NCBI GenBank assembly: GCA_963773735.1
Contig: CAVZCK010000021.1
Span: 372,001-436,000 of the forward strand
DNA length: 64,000 bases
Reading direction: 5' to 3'
Origin: CAVZCK01 sp963773735
Lineage (GTDB): Bacteria; Pseudomonadota; Alphaproteobacteria; Rhizobiales; Rhodomicrobiaceae
Under the pieces are notes generated by a model. It saw nothing but the letters and a program-made list of their open reading frames with translations, did not search any database and was not told where the DNA came from. Each line of letters starts with the position of its first letter. Positions within the stretch are counted from its first letter, which is position 1. Made by a program: the position numbers and the translations under genes. Positions 50,843-60,459 of this stretch are shown in pieces.

Positions 50843-51618
50843 TCACATCGTCTCGGGACCAAGACCAAGCTTCAGTTTCCGGCAAGTCTCGATATCGGTC
50901 AAATTGAGATGCAGCGGCGTCACGGAAATGAGCCCGCGGCGCAGCGCCCAGAGATCGGTGCCCTCTTCGGGTTCGGAGATCTGCCGGTTGAAGCCGAGCC
51001 AATAATAGGGATTGCCGCGCGCGTCCGTCCTGTCGATGATGCGCAGATAATCCTGGTCGCGCTTGCCCTGGGCCGTCACCCCGATGCCGCGCACCTCCTC
51101 CGGTTCGACATCCGGAAAATTGACGTTCAGCATCACCTCGTCTGGCCAGCCGGCGGCGATCAGCTTGCGAATCAGCGCCGCGCCATGCGCCATCGGGGTC
51201 TGCCAGCGGATTTCGGTGCGTTTTTCGTAATCGATGGCGAGGCTCATGGCGATGGACGGGAATGCGCAGGAGCGTCGCCCTCGATGGCGCCCGCAATCGT
51301 GCCGGAATAGGTCACATCGTCCGCGATATTGTGTCCGGCATTGACGCCGGAGAGCACCAGATCGGGCTTCTGGTCCTGGAGAATGTGCCGCACGCACATG
51401 ATCACGCAGTCGGTCGGCGTGCCCTTCACCGCATAGGAGCGCTCGCCGAGCCTGCGCAGCCGGATCGGCTCGTGCAGGGTCAGCGAATGGGCCGCCCCGC
51501 TCTGATCGGTCTCCGGCGCCACCACCCAGACATCATCGCTGAGCTCCGAGGCGATCTGCTGCAGAACGTCGAGGCCCGGCGCTTCGATACCGTCATCATT
51601 GGTGACGAGGATGCGCAT
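50843..51618 (-). CDS. surE: 5'/3'-nucleotidase SurE, frameshifted
   Basis: Metal-dependent nucleoside monophosphate phosphatase, about 258 residues. The start MRILVTNDDGIEAPGLDVL holds the metal-binding Asp-Asp, and LSGVNAGHNIADDVTYSGT the conserved Asn/Ser. The frame changes near 51262-51266; one missing base (or two extra) joins AIEGDAPA to FPSIAMSLAIDYEKR. ATG 51618 follows AAAGGA. Confidence 0.94.
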
Positions 51619-51641
51619 CAGAAAGAGTCCTTTGCCGTTCA

Positions 51642-51788
51642 TTGCCCTCTCCCCTTGCGGGAGAGGGCGGCGCGAAGCGCCGGGTGAGGGGGCACGCGCT
51701 CGCAGTTACACTCGGACTCGCCAACCTTCCTGTACCCCTCACCCACCCGCCTGCGGCGGGAGCCCTCTCCCGCAAGGGGAGAGGGCAA
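51642..51788. repeat. Intergenic inverted-repeat element between serS and surE
   Basis: The two ends are a perfect 27-base inverted repeat (51642-51668 and 51762-51788), and each arm is itself a hairpin (CCCTCTCCCC-TTG-CGGGAGAGGG). Inner parts (CGGGTGAGGGG and CCCCTCACCCACCCG) continue the symmetry, so the whole 147 bases can fold into a long cruciform. It fills exactly the space between the serS stop and the region before surE. It has the look of a REP/BIME-like dispersed palindrome of alphaproteobacteria and may act as terminator or attenuator. Confidence 0.8.
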
Positions 51789-53370
51789 CTAGGCAGCCGC
51801 CTCGATCACTTCCAATCCGCCCATATAGGGCACCAGCGCTTCCGGAATGCGAATGCTGCCATCCTGCTGCTGATAGTTCTCCAGGATCGCAACCAGCGTG
51901 CGCCCGACCGCGAGGCCGGAGCCGTTCAGCGTATGCACGAAGCGCAGATCCTTGCCCTCCTTCGGGCGGTAGCGCGCATTCATGCGCCGCGCCTGGAAAT
52001 CCCCGCAATTGGAGCAGCTCGAAATCTCGCGATAGGTGTTCTGCCCCGGCAGCCAGACCTCGATGTCATAGGTTTTCCGCGCCGAGAAGCCCATGTCGCC
52101 GGTCGAGAGCACGATGGTGCGGTAGGCGAGGCCGAGGCGCTTCAGCACCTCCTCGGCGCAAGCCGTCATGCGCTCATGCTCGGCTTCGGACTGGTCGGGC
52201 GTGGTGATGCTGACCAGCTCGACCTTAGAGAACTGATGCAGCCGGATCATGCCGCGCGTGTCCTTGCCGGCGGCACCCGCCTCGGAACGATAGCAAGGAG
52301 TATGAGCCGTAAAACGGAACGGCAACGCACTTTCGTCAAGAATTTCGTTCAGATACCACATTTGTCAGTGGCACTTCTGCCGTAGGAATCAACCATTTCA
52401 GATCAAAATCATCCTTAAGCAAATTCCTAAAAAAACGATATGGAGCTGCTGCAGACTGAGAGTACAAGTCTCCAGAATTCTTAAGCTTCCCCGTAGGTTT
52501 TTGTCAAACCTTGATCAATCACTATGTCAAATTGTGCAAAAAAATCCTCAACTGGTATGCTGATATTGCCATCACCCTTGATAAATTCTGAAGAAAAATT
52601 AATCGCCTGAGTCACATTTACTGTATTTGCATGAGCAAAACTAATGAAGAGGTTTCGGAATTTCTCTTTTTCAGGAAGTGGAAGGGGAAGCGCGGCAGGA
52701 AAGAGATCGCGCTCAAATTTAGGGAGTTGACCAGTACCGAACATGGCCGCGTCTTTAACTAAAAATGGCGGATTTATCTCTTCATATCCGAATTCGCTCG
52801 TATGCAAGTCCAGCATGAAATTGGCGAGCGCGCGCTCCATCCGCGCCAGCACGCCTTTCAGGACCACAAAGCGGCTGCCAGACAGCTTGGCGGCGGTCTC
52901 GAAATCCATCAGGCCAAGCGCCTCGCCCAGCTCGAAATGCTGCTTGGCTCATAATTGAATTTCGGCGGCTTGCCGACGCGGCGGATTTCCTTGTTCGCGC
53001 TCTCATCGCCGACTGGCACATCCGCGGCGGGCAGATTCGGAATCCCGGCGAGCAACTCGTCCAGCTCGGCCGAAACCTCTTTCTCACGGGCTTCGCCCTT
53101 GGCGATCGCGTCCTTCAGATCGCCGATCTCGGCAATCAGCGTCTGCGCCTCGGCCTCGCGCTTGGCGGCCTTGGCCTTGCCGACCTCCTTGGAAATCTGA
53201 TTGCGCCGCGCCTGCGCCTCCTGCAGCGCGGTGATGGTCTGGCGCCGCTCGCCGTCGAGCGTCTGGATGCGGCCCAGCAGCGCTTCGGCCTGATCCGCCG
53301 GCTGCCCGCGCGCCACGAGCGCGTCTTTCAAAATTTCGGGGTTATCCCGGATCAGTTTCAGATCGAGCAC
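51789..53370 (-). CDS. serS: Seryl-tRNA synthetase, mosaic with AT-rich central segment and about 100-residue insertion; three frameshifts
   Basis: Class II synthetase charging tRNA-Ser. The N-terminal coiled-coil arm (ARRNQISKEVGKAKAAKREA) and C-terminal motifs 2 and 3 (FTAHTPCYRSEAGAAGKDTR; RFVHTLNGSGLAVGRTLVAI) are GC-rich and normal. Bases about 52355-52800 are strongly AT-rich and encode SEFGYEEINPPFLVKDAAMF, MFGTGQLPKFERDLF, then about 100 extra residues (including NFSSEFIKGDGNISIPVEDF and DDFDLK), and then WLIPTAEVPLTN. Related enzymes have only about 6-20 residues between LPKFExDLF and WLIPTAEVPLTN. Frames change near 52941 (AA run), 52484 and 52353. It may be a recombinant with a distant AT-rich SerS or an assembly chimera. 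Confidence 0.88.
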
Positions 53371-53499
53371 GGCACAAATCTCTCAAGACGAGGATCAATG
53401 TCGGAAATCGTCAGCAGCTATAGGACGCTCGCCGCCGCGCGTCCACCCCTCGGCGGGAGGCCTCCGCGGTCCCTGCACAGAAAGCGGGATATGCTTTAA

Positions 53500-53619
53500 C
53501 AGGCTGCTGAAACGAGATGCTGAGATGGCCGTCGAACCTTCGACATGATCTACAAAGTCCGCCCCCAGTGGACGCCGTCGGCGTGGATGCGTCCAGCACC
53601 GGACGTTTTCAGCAGCCAG
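53500..53619. mobile_element. Small MITE-like element with terminal inverted repeats
   Basis: The left end CAGGCTGCTGAAACG (53500-53514) and right end CGTTTTCAGCAGCCAG (53604-53619) form near-perfect 15-16 bp terminal inverted repeats around about 90 bases with no coding potential. The right end abuts the tatC stop. A related end sequence follows the erpA stop at about 63945. Size and structure fit a non-autonomous IS derivative; no transposase is in the window. Confidence 0.55.
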
Positions 53620-54417
53620 CTAAGTCGAAGTCGTCCCGCCGCTCTGGCTCTTCGCCGCCGCGCGTCTCTTCTCGATGAGCGTTATGGCAAAGATCGAGCC
53701 TTCATAAAGCAGGAGCCCGGGGATCGCCATGCTGATCTGGCTGATCGGATCGGGCGGGGTGAGGAAAGCCGCAACGAGAAAGACGAGCACGATGGCGTAA
53801 CGCCGCTTCGAGCGAAGATCGTCGGAGGTGATCATTCCGGCGCGGGCAAGCAGCGTCAGAATCACGGGCATCTGAAAACAGATCCCAAATCCGAGGATCA
53901 AAGTCATGATCAGCGAGAGATATTCGCTCACCTTCGCCGTCAGCTCGATCTTGACCGGCCCATCTGTCTGCTGCATCGACAGAAAGAACTTCATCGCCAG
54001 CGGCATGACGACGAAATAGACCAGCATCGAGCCCAACAGGAACAGGATCGGCGTGGCGATCAGATAGGGCAGAAACGCCTGCCTCTCGTGCCGGTAAAGG
54101 CCTGGCGCCACAAACATATAGATCTGCGAGGCGATGATCGGAAAGGCGAGAAAAATGGCGCCGAACAGCGCCAGGCGAAGCTGGGTGAAGAAGAATTCCT
54201 GTGGCGCCGTATAGATCATCCCGATCGGGACATCCTCGCCGGCTGCCCAGCGATAGGGCATGACAAGGATGTTGTAGATGTCCTTGGCGAAGAAAATGCA
54301 GATGACAAATGCGACGGTGACACCCGCAATGCTCCATAACAGCCGCGTGCGCAGCTCGATCAGATGATCGATGAGCGGAGCTTTTGTGGCATCGATTTCA
54401 TTGGTATTTGTGGTCAC
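53620..54417 (-). CDS. tatC: Sec-independent protein translocase subunit TatC
   Basis: Six-helix receptor for twin-arginine signal peptides, 265 residues. It shows LIDHLIELRTRLLWSIAGV, the Glu/Phe-rich TAPQEFFFTQLRLALFGAI loop and AFLTPPDPISQISMAIPGLL, all diagnostic. Last gene of tatABC, ahead of serS. Confidence 0.97.
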   Translation of the reverse strand: MTTNTNEIDATKAPLIDHLIELRTRLLWSIAGVTVAFVICIFFAKDIYNILVMPYRWAAGEDVPIGMIYTAPQEFFFTQLRLALFGAIFLAFPIIASQIYMFVAPGLYRHERQAFLPYLIATPILFLLGSMLVYFVVMPLAMKFFLSMQQTDGPVKIELTAKVSEYLSLIMTLILGFGICFQMPVILTLLARAGMITSDDLRSKRRYAIVLVFLVAAFLTPPDPISQISMAIPGLLLYEGSIFAITLIEKRRAAAKSQSGGTTST

Positions 54418-54433
54418 GGAAGGCGCGCCCTAC

Positions 54434-54961
54434 TCATCCGGCCGGCCGGTGTTCGCCATTGACGCGCTGCTCGTGGCCCGCGCCATTGGCCGCCGCACCA
54501 TCTTTCGGCGCAGGAGCTGCCGATTGCGGGGCGGCGGGCTTATCCTCGGCAGCCATTGGCGTTGCCGTGCCTGTCGAGGCGGTACTGGCCGCTTCACCGT
54601 CGGTATGTGGCGGCAAAGGCAGGGGCACACCCGGCTCGTCGCCAGCCGGTTCAGTCTTGGCAGGCGTCGGCGTGTCGGTGCTCAGCGAGGTTTGCGCGTC
54701 CCGCGCCGCTTCCTCGATCTGATTCTTGATCTGGTTCAGCGGATTGTGCTGCTGCAGGGCGCGCATCTCCCGCTGCAAGTCCTCGCCGCCGGCCTCGCGC
54801 ACCGCCTCATCGAATTGCCGGCGGAATTCGTCGGCCGAACGGCGCAGCTTGCCCAACATCTGCCCAAGCGTGCGCAGGAGTGCCGGCAATTCCTTCGGTC
54901 CGATGACCAGAATTGCCACGATGAGGACGATCAGCAATTCTGACCAGGCGATATCGAACAT
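54434..54961 (-). CDS. tatB: Sec-independent protein translocase subunit TatB
   Basis: A 175-residue single-helix subunit that forms the substrate receptor with TatC. The start FDIAWSELLIVLIVAILVIG then PKELPALLRTLGQ is typical, followed by an amphipathic helix and a long Pro/Ala/Thr-rich cytoplasmic tail. Spaced 6 bases from tatA and 16 from tatC. Confidence 0.95.
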   Translation of the reverse strand: MFDIAWSELLIVLIVAILVIGPKELPALLRTLGQMLGKLRRSADEFRRQFDEAVREAGGEDLQREMRALQQHNPLNQIKNQIEEAARDAQTSLSTDTPTPAKTEPAGDEPGVPLPLPPHTDGEAASTASTGTATPMAAEDKPAAPQSAAPAPKDGAAANGAGHEQRVNGEHRPAG

Positions 54962-54967
54962 GGCGGA

Positions 54968-55282
54968 TCAAACTCTAAATGTGAGAGCAAGAGGCAGCAT
55001 AAGCCGCGGCGATGAAAATCGATAGCCCCGCAACCGCGCGGCTGCCTCATCCGGCGTGCATCTTATCGGACGAGGACAGCGTGCATCACTTTTGCCGGCG
55101 GAATGCTCCTCGATTGTCTTCCTGTCGGTGGTAACGCCTTCGTCGCTGTCATCGTTCAGGCCGCGCTTAAAACTCTTGATGCCTTTGGCGAGGTCACCCA
55201 TGACTCCGGAAATTTTGCCGCGCCCAAAAAGAACGACGATCAGAAGCACCACGACCAACAGTTGGAACAGGCTCGGCGACAT
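54968..55282 (-). CDS. tatA: Sec-independent protein translocase subunit TatA
   Basis: Pore-forming Tat subunit, 104 residues. The helix FQLLVVVLLIVVLFGRGKIS and amphipathic GDLAKGIKSFKRGLND are standard. The last 45 residues (CTPDEAAARLRGYRFSSPRL) look unlike TatA tails, so a frameshift near 55070 is possible; the true protein may end sooner or in another frame. Confidence 0.92.
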   Translation of the reverse strand: MSPSLFQLLVVVLLIVVLFGRGKISGVMGDLAKGIKSFKRGLNDDSDEGVTTDRKTIEEHSAGKSDARCPRPIRCTPDEAAARLRGYRFSSPRLMLPLALTFRV

Positions 55283-55441
55283 TTCTCACCTTCGCAATAA
55301 CGCTCATGGCCGCATCGTCGTAACTTACGCTCAATCGGATGACACCGCAAGCAAGGCACCGTTCGCCCAAAGTCCGGATGTGCCACCGCGGGACGGAAAT
55401 ATCAAGACGGGCTAGGGCGGCGCCCGATCAAGCCTGTCTTT

Positions 55442-56293
55442 TCAGCCTTGACGCTGCCTCAAAAGATTAAAAACCGGCCTGCGGAGCTCGGGCTGGACCG
55501 CATCGGCCGCCGGATCCTCGTCCGCTTCGGCGAGCGGTTCCTCGGGCTCTACAGGCGTCCCGTCGCCAGGGCCATCCTCATCGAGCGGGTCTTCATCCGC
55601 GGTCAATGCGGCTGAATCGTTCGGCTCCGGCACGGCAAAGCCGGGCGGCAGATTGCTGTCGAGTAGGCCTGCCCCCTTCAGCTCGGCAAGACCGGGCAGG
55701 TCCTTGACGCTGTCGAGGCCGAAATGCTCCAGAAATACGTCGGTCGTGCCATAGGTCACGGGACGGCCCGGCGCACGCCGCCGGCCGCGCAAGCGCAGCC
55801 AGCCCATTTCCAGGAGCACGTCGAGCGTGCCCTTCGAGGTCGAAACACCGCGGATTTCCTCGATTTCGGCGCGCGTGACCGGCTGATGATAGGCAATGAT
55901 GGCGAGCGTCTCGAGGGCCGCCTTAGACAGCTTTCGCGGCTCGACCGAGTGCCGCTCCAGAATGAAGGAGAGGTCCGGCGCGGTGCGGAACGCCCATTTT
56001 CCGGCGACCCTCACGAGATTGACGCCGCGCCCCGCATAGAGGTTCTGCAGCTCTTCGAGCAGCGCGGCGATGTCGTCCTTGCCGGTGAAATATTCCGTGA
56101 GCGCGGTCTCTTCCACCGGCTCGCGCGCGGCGAACAGCACGGCTTCGAGAACCCGCAGCTTTTCCCATCGCTCGGCTGAGGGAAGCCTTGCGACATTCGC
56201 GGCAAGCGGATGCGGCGGCGGCGGCTCGCGGGCTGGAAGCGGCAGACGCCCCTGGTTCTGATCGTTCTTATCTTTCTCCGGCATATCGGACAT
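55442..56293 (-). CDS. scpB: Segregation and condensation protein B
   Basis: Winged-helix kleisin-associated subunit of the SMC-ScpAB condensin, 283 residues. The core is intact: LRVLEAVLFAAREPVEETAL, TLAIIAYHQPVTRAEIEEI, RGVSTSKGTLDVLLEMGWL and YGTTDVFLEHFGLDSVKDLP. The C-terminal third is an acidic, low-complexity tail, common in alphaproteobacteria. Confidence 0.95.
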   Translation of the reverse strand: MSDMPEKDKNDQNQGRLPLPAREPPPPHPLAANVARLPSAERWEKLRVLEAVLFAAREPVEETALTEYFTGKDDIAALLEELQNLYAGRGVNLVRVAGKWAFRTAPDLSFILERHSVEPRKLSKAALETLAIIAYHQPVTRAEIEEIRGVSTSKGTLDVLLEMGWLRLRGRRRAPGRPVTYGTTDVFLEHFGLDSVKDLPGLAELKGAGLLDSNLPPGFAVPEPNDSAALTADEDPLDEDGPGDGTPVEPEEPLAEADEDPAADAVQPELRRPVFNLLRQRQG

Positions 56294-56358
56294 CCCATCT
56301 TGAAAGGCGCACAGCTAACGCCCTGCCCGCCTCTCGAAAAGCGGAAACCAAACGCTCG

Positions 56359-57245
56359 TCAACGTACAGATGTAGGATCGCTGATGCCGCCCTTTGAGGG
56401 CCTTTGCTTCAGCCAGCGGACATAAATCGGCGCATAGGGCCTGGCCTGGCGGATCTCGGTGAAGCCTTCGCGCGTCAATTCCAGGGTCGCGCCGAAGGAA
56501 CTCGCAAGGGCGGTTTTGCAGACTTCGCTGTCGCGCAAATATTGCTCGATATAGCTTTCCAGGATCGACCAGTTGGCCGACCGGCCGAACAGACGAACGA
56601 GCAGCTCGCGCGCCTCGCGCACCGACCAGACCTTACGCCCGCCCATCTTCACCGGCATGACGGCATTGCGGCCGCGCTGATCGGCATAGGCCTTGAGAAG
56701 GTCGTAGACGCTTGCCCAATATTCGCTCTTGCGCACGGTCCGGATGCCTTCCGGGGCGCCGCGCGAGAAGAAATCGAGCCCGAGCCGCTTGCGGCCAAAA
56801 AGTCGGGCGACAACGTCGCGCATGGCCTCGAGCCGCTTCAGCCGGAACGCAAGGTGAAGCGCCATTTCCTCGCCGCTGAGGCCGTCATCCGGCCTTGCCT
56901 CGGCAGGAAGCAACAGTTTTGACTTGAGGAAGGCAAGCCATGCGGCGGTCACCAGATAGTCGGCGGCGATTTCGAGCCGCAATGTTCGCGCATTGTCGAT
57001 GAATTCGAGATATTGCTCGGCAAGCTGCAGGATCGAAATCTTCGACAGATCGACTTTTTGCGTCCGTGCCAAGCTGAGCAGCAGGTCGAGCGGCCCTTCA
57101 TAGCCATCGAGCGAAACCAGCAGCCGCTCGGACGGGGCGAGATGTCGTCGAACGGCACGACATTGGCGAAATCGCCGCCATCGGCCTGCCCGGCCCTGAA
57201 ACGGCTCGTCTGCGTCGCCTGTGTCCTGTGTTGGCTTGCGCTCAT
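56359..57245 (-). CDS. scpA: Segregation and condensation protein A, frameshifted
   Basis: Kleisin subunit that links the two SMC heads, about 295 residues. The start MSASQHRTQATQTSRFRAGQ leads to a frame change near 57131 (one base missing in CCCGTCC), after which LLVSLDGYEGPLDLLLSLAR, the kleisin N-terminal hallmark, and KVDLSKISILQLAEQYLEF follow. C-terminal wing: YAPIYVRWLKQRP. Upstream of scpB by 65 bases. Confidence 0.93.
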
Positions 57246-57304
57246 GATGCTCGAAGCAAATAGCTTAAAATCATCGGCATCATGGCTGATTCATGCAATT
57301 TCGC

Positions 57305-57602
57305 CTAGTGTGGCGTCTCGCAATTGCCTTTGCCGCGGCCTCAAAGGCAATTGCGAGACATAAGCCACACTAGAAATTAGTTCTTCTTTGAATTGCCTTG
57401 GCGAGCTTGCGGCAAGGATGAAGGCAATTCGGAGACGGACACGAGTCCCATTCCGAAGTTCGCCTTATCATAGCCGCACCTAATGTAGCGAACTTCGGAA
57501 TCTCAAGGGACGCTAAGGCCATGATTTTGCTCGTGTGATTCAGATCCAGAAGTTCGTTCTGAGTCGAGCCGCAAAACCTGACGATCTTCTGGATCATCAC
57601 AC
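57305..57602. repeat. Cluster of palindromic repeats between scpA and nagZ
   Basis: Three separate inverted repeats in about 300 bases. Arms are CTAGTGTGGC...GCAATTGCCTTTG (57305-57332) with its reverse complement at 57342-57373; ATTCCGAAGTTCGC (57450-57463) with GCGAACTTCGGAAT (57488-57501); and GTGTGATTCAGATCCAGAAG (57533-57552) with CTTCTGGATCATCACAC (57586-57602). The last overlaps the nagZ stop. No gene fits. Structure suggests several REP-like units or a folded RNA. Confidence 0.7.
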
Positions 57603-58628
57603 TAGCACTTCGCCAAGCAGAGCTTCGGCGCGGGCCTCGTCGAACGGCTGGTCGGGCGTCAGGCGGGCGCGGGCGGCATCGAAGCGGTGGGCGGCGTCGC
57701 CGCCAAGTTCGGGCGAGGCGGAGGCGACGGCCTCCATCTCCTTGAGGCTGCCGCTGCAATGCAGCGCCACGTCACATCCCGCAGCCAGGACCGCGCGCGT
57801 GCGCTCGGCCATGGTGCCGGAAAGCGCGCCCATGCCGATATCGTCGCACATCAGAAGGCCGTCAAAACCGATTTCGCCGCGCACGACGTCGCCGATAATT
57901 CGCGGCGACGCGCTTGCCGGCGCGTCCGGGTCGATCGCCGGGATCAGCACATGGGCGGTCATTGCAAGCGGCAGGTCGCGAAGGGATTTGAACGGCACGA
58001 AATCCGTCCGGCTCATCTCTTCGCGCGTCGCCCTGATCACAGGCAGCGAGGCGTGGCTGTCGGCCTCCGCCCGGCCATGGCCCGGTATGTGCTTGATCAC
58101 CGGCAGAACGCCGCCGTCGAGATAGCCTTCGGCAACCGCGCGGCCAAGGGCCGAGACCACGCCCGTCGTGGTGCCATAGGCGCGGTCACCGATGACGTCA
58201 TGGGCGCCGGGCACCGGCAGGTCAAGCACGGGCGCGCAATTGACGTTGATGCCGAGGCTAGCGAGGTCGCGGGCGATCAGCCGAGCGCCGAGCCGGGCCG
58301 CCTCTAAGCCGAGTTCCGGTCTGCGCAGATAGAGATCACCGAAACGGCGCCCTGCCGGGTAGCGCCGCCAAATGGGCGGAACCAGCCGTTGGACGCGACC
58401 GCCCTCCTGGTCGATGAGGACCAAGGCCTGGCGATCATCGACCGCCTCGCGAAACGCTTCGACAAGGCGGCGGATCTGCTCAGGGGCCACGCAATTGCGC
58501 TTGAACAGGATGAGGCCGCATGGGCGAGCATCGTGAAAAAAGCGGCGCTCGCCTTCGCTCAGCTGCGATCCCGCGCAGCCGCTGACGAATGCCTTGAGGC
58601 CGCTGCCCGCAAGCCCGGGACCGGCCAC
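57597..58628 (-). CDS. nagZ: Beta-N-acetylhexosaminidase (peptidoglycan recycling)
   Basis: Cytoplasmic GH3 enzyme that removes GlcNAc from muropeptides, 343 residues. The family signature is VIKHIPGHGRAEADSH at about residue 170, with the catalytic His loop; LIDQEGGRVQRL and LLMCDDIGMGAL (catalytic Asp nucleophile region) are also present. Start codon is GTG 58628, 6 bases past the upstream SPOR gene stop. Confidence 0.95.
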   Translation of the reverse strand: MAGPGLAGSGLKAFVSGCAGSQLSEGERRFFHDARPCGLILFKRNCVAPEQIRRLVEAFREAVDDRQALVLIDQEGGRVQRLVPPIWRRYPAGRRFGDLYLRRPELGLEAARLGARLIARDLASLGINVNCAPVLDLPVPGAHDVIGDRAYGTTTGVVSALGRAVAEGYLDGGVLPVIKHIPGHGRAEADSHASLPVIRATREEMSRTDFVPFKSLRDLPLAMTAHVLIPAIDPDAPASASPRIIGDVVRGEIGFDGLLMCDDIGMGALSGTMAERTRAVLAAGCDVALHCSGSLKEMEAVASASPELGGDAAHRFDAARARLTPDQPFDEARAEALLGEVLV

Positions 58629-58634
58629 GGCGTT

Positions 58635-60406
58635 CTAGTCTTTGCGGGCGAAGCAGCCCTTCATGCCGGCGCCCTTCAGGCGCTCGCAGAGCTGGTCGGC
58701 GTCGTTCTTGTTGTCGATCGGCCCGACCAGCAGCCGGAACCAGACGCCCTTATCACCGAGGTCGACCTTGCGTACCGACGGCGAATAATTGCCGAGCACG
58801 GAGGCATATTTCTGCTGCAGGCTGGCGAATGCGGCAATCGCCGCCGCCTGGTCATTGCGGGCGGCGATCTGGACGAAATAAGCGCCCGATGCACCGGCCA
58901 ACTCCGTGATCTGCGGTGCCTGCTGCGCAGCGCTGGCAACCCGCTGCGCCGGCCGCTGGGCGGCAGTCTGTGGTTGCTGGTCGGTCGCTTCCGGCTCAGA
59001 CGGCGTCGGATTGACAACGCGCGCTGGAGCAGCCGTCGGTTCCGTCGTCACGACGATCCCGGTGGACACGCTGTCCGGCGCCGGGCTTCCTGCCGCGACT
59101 CGCTGGACCTTCGACTCCACTGGTTGCTGACTGCCGTCCGGACCGAAGGTCATGGTCCGAACCGTTCGCGGTGCATCGGGTGACTTGGCACCACCCGCCG
59201 CGGACGGCGAGTCGTCAGTCTTCTGTGCCTTGAGCGCATTTTCGATGCGTTCCTCAAGCGTTCCGCCGCCCGTCGCCGCAACGCTGGCGGTACTTTTACC
59301 CTGACCGGAAGGCTTATCGCCGCTCGCAAGCTTTGTCGGGCCCGACCCGTCGCCGCTGAGACGATCGTAAATCAGCTTATTGCCGTTGGGAAAATCACGC
59401 CCGCCTGGATCGGTCGGCTGCTCTTTCACCGGACGATTATCTGCGGCAATCAGGGACGGAGCGCCGCCGCGCTCTCCATTCGTCGTCTTGTACACGTAAG
59501 CCAAGCCGCCGCCGGTCACGATAGCGCCGAGAAGGACCGCCGCCATCAGCCGCTTACGGCCGCCCCCGCGCGCGCCACCATAGTCCTCGGCGTCGTAATC
59601 ATCTTCATCGGCGAAGAAATCGGCGTCGAGATCATCGTCGGGAATCGTCGCCGGCGGATGAAACGGGCGCACGGCGGAGGGCGCGGGCGCCTGATCGTAA
59701 TTGTCCCACTCGGACCCACGCGGCTCATCGAAGCCGGAATTGATCGTGTGCACGCCGTGATGTCGCTGAGCGGGCTCGGAGCCGTAGGGCGGGGGCTGAT
59801 CGGCCGCATATCCGCGATCATCATAGCCACCGCCGAAACGGGACGGCGGCGGGGGCGGCGCGCGATCCTGCTCCGGCTCGGGAGCGAAAAACCGATCATG
59901 GACCGACTGCGCATCGGATCCCAACGCATCGTCGTGCGGCGGGTAATAGGCCGGAAACTGCTGCCCATTGGCATTTTGATAGGGGTCACGCTGCCAGTCG
60001 GCGTCATATCCGCCGGACGAGGGCGGCGCGTAAGGGTCAGCGGCCGGGCCATTGTAATAAGGATCCTGTGCAGGCGGCTGCGCACGCGGAAACGGCTCGG
60101 GCGCTGGACCGCGAGGCGGCGGCGCACCGCGGCCGGCATCGTCCCAGTCACGCTCGGACCGCCCAGGTCCCCGGCGTTCAGGCTTGGCGAAGGCTTCGGG
60201 CTTGTAAGCGGAAAAGGACGGCTGGGCTTTTTCGGGCATTTGGCGATCAGGAGGTCCAGCCGGAGCCGTCCTGCTGCCGGAAGCGATCTTGGCGATTTCT
60301 GAGCCGGAGCGGAGGAATGACCAGCACGCCCCTGCTGTGAGGGCGGATAATCACGGTTGCCAGGTTGGCCGCGCCGGAATCCTCTCGGATCGTCAGACAT
60401 AGACAT
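58635..60406 (-). CDS. SPOR-domain protein (membrane-anchored, cell division), probable frameshift
   Basis: Divisome-type protein binding denuded septal glycan. I extend the start to ATG 60406 (SMSDDPRGFRRGQPGNRDY), preceded by GAGGA; a one-base shift near 60300 joins HSSAPAQ to EIAKIASGSRTAPAG and runs into the long frame from 60239. The cytoplasmic part is Pro/Asp/Tyr-rich and low complexity; one membrane helix (RLMAAVLLGAIVTGGGLAYV) is followed by a periplasmic linker and the C-terminal SPOR domain (GASGAYFVQIAARNDQAAAI, GVWFRLLVGPIDNKNDA). About 590 residues. It sits between argS and nagZ, a common place. Confidence 0.85.
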
Positions 60407-60459
60407 TTGTCACTGTTCCTCTGCCCTGAACCCAGCTTGGCCAAAAGCGGGATTAAGTT

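Noticed and set aside
52361..52805. An intein inside serS
   Set aside because: The AT-rich segment also encodes normal SerS blocks and shows no intein splice-site residues or endonuclease motifs.
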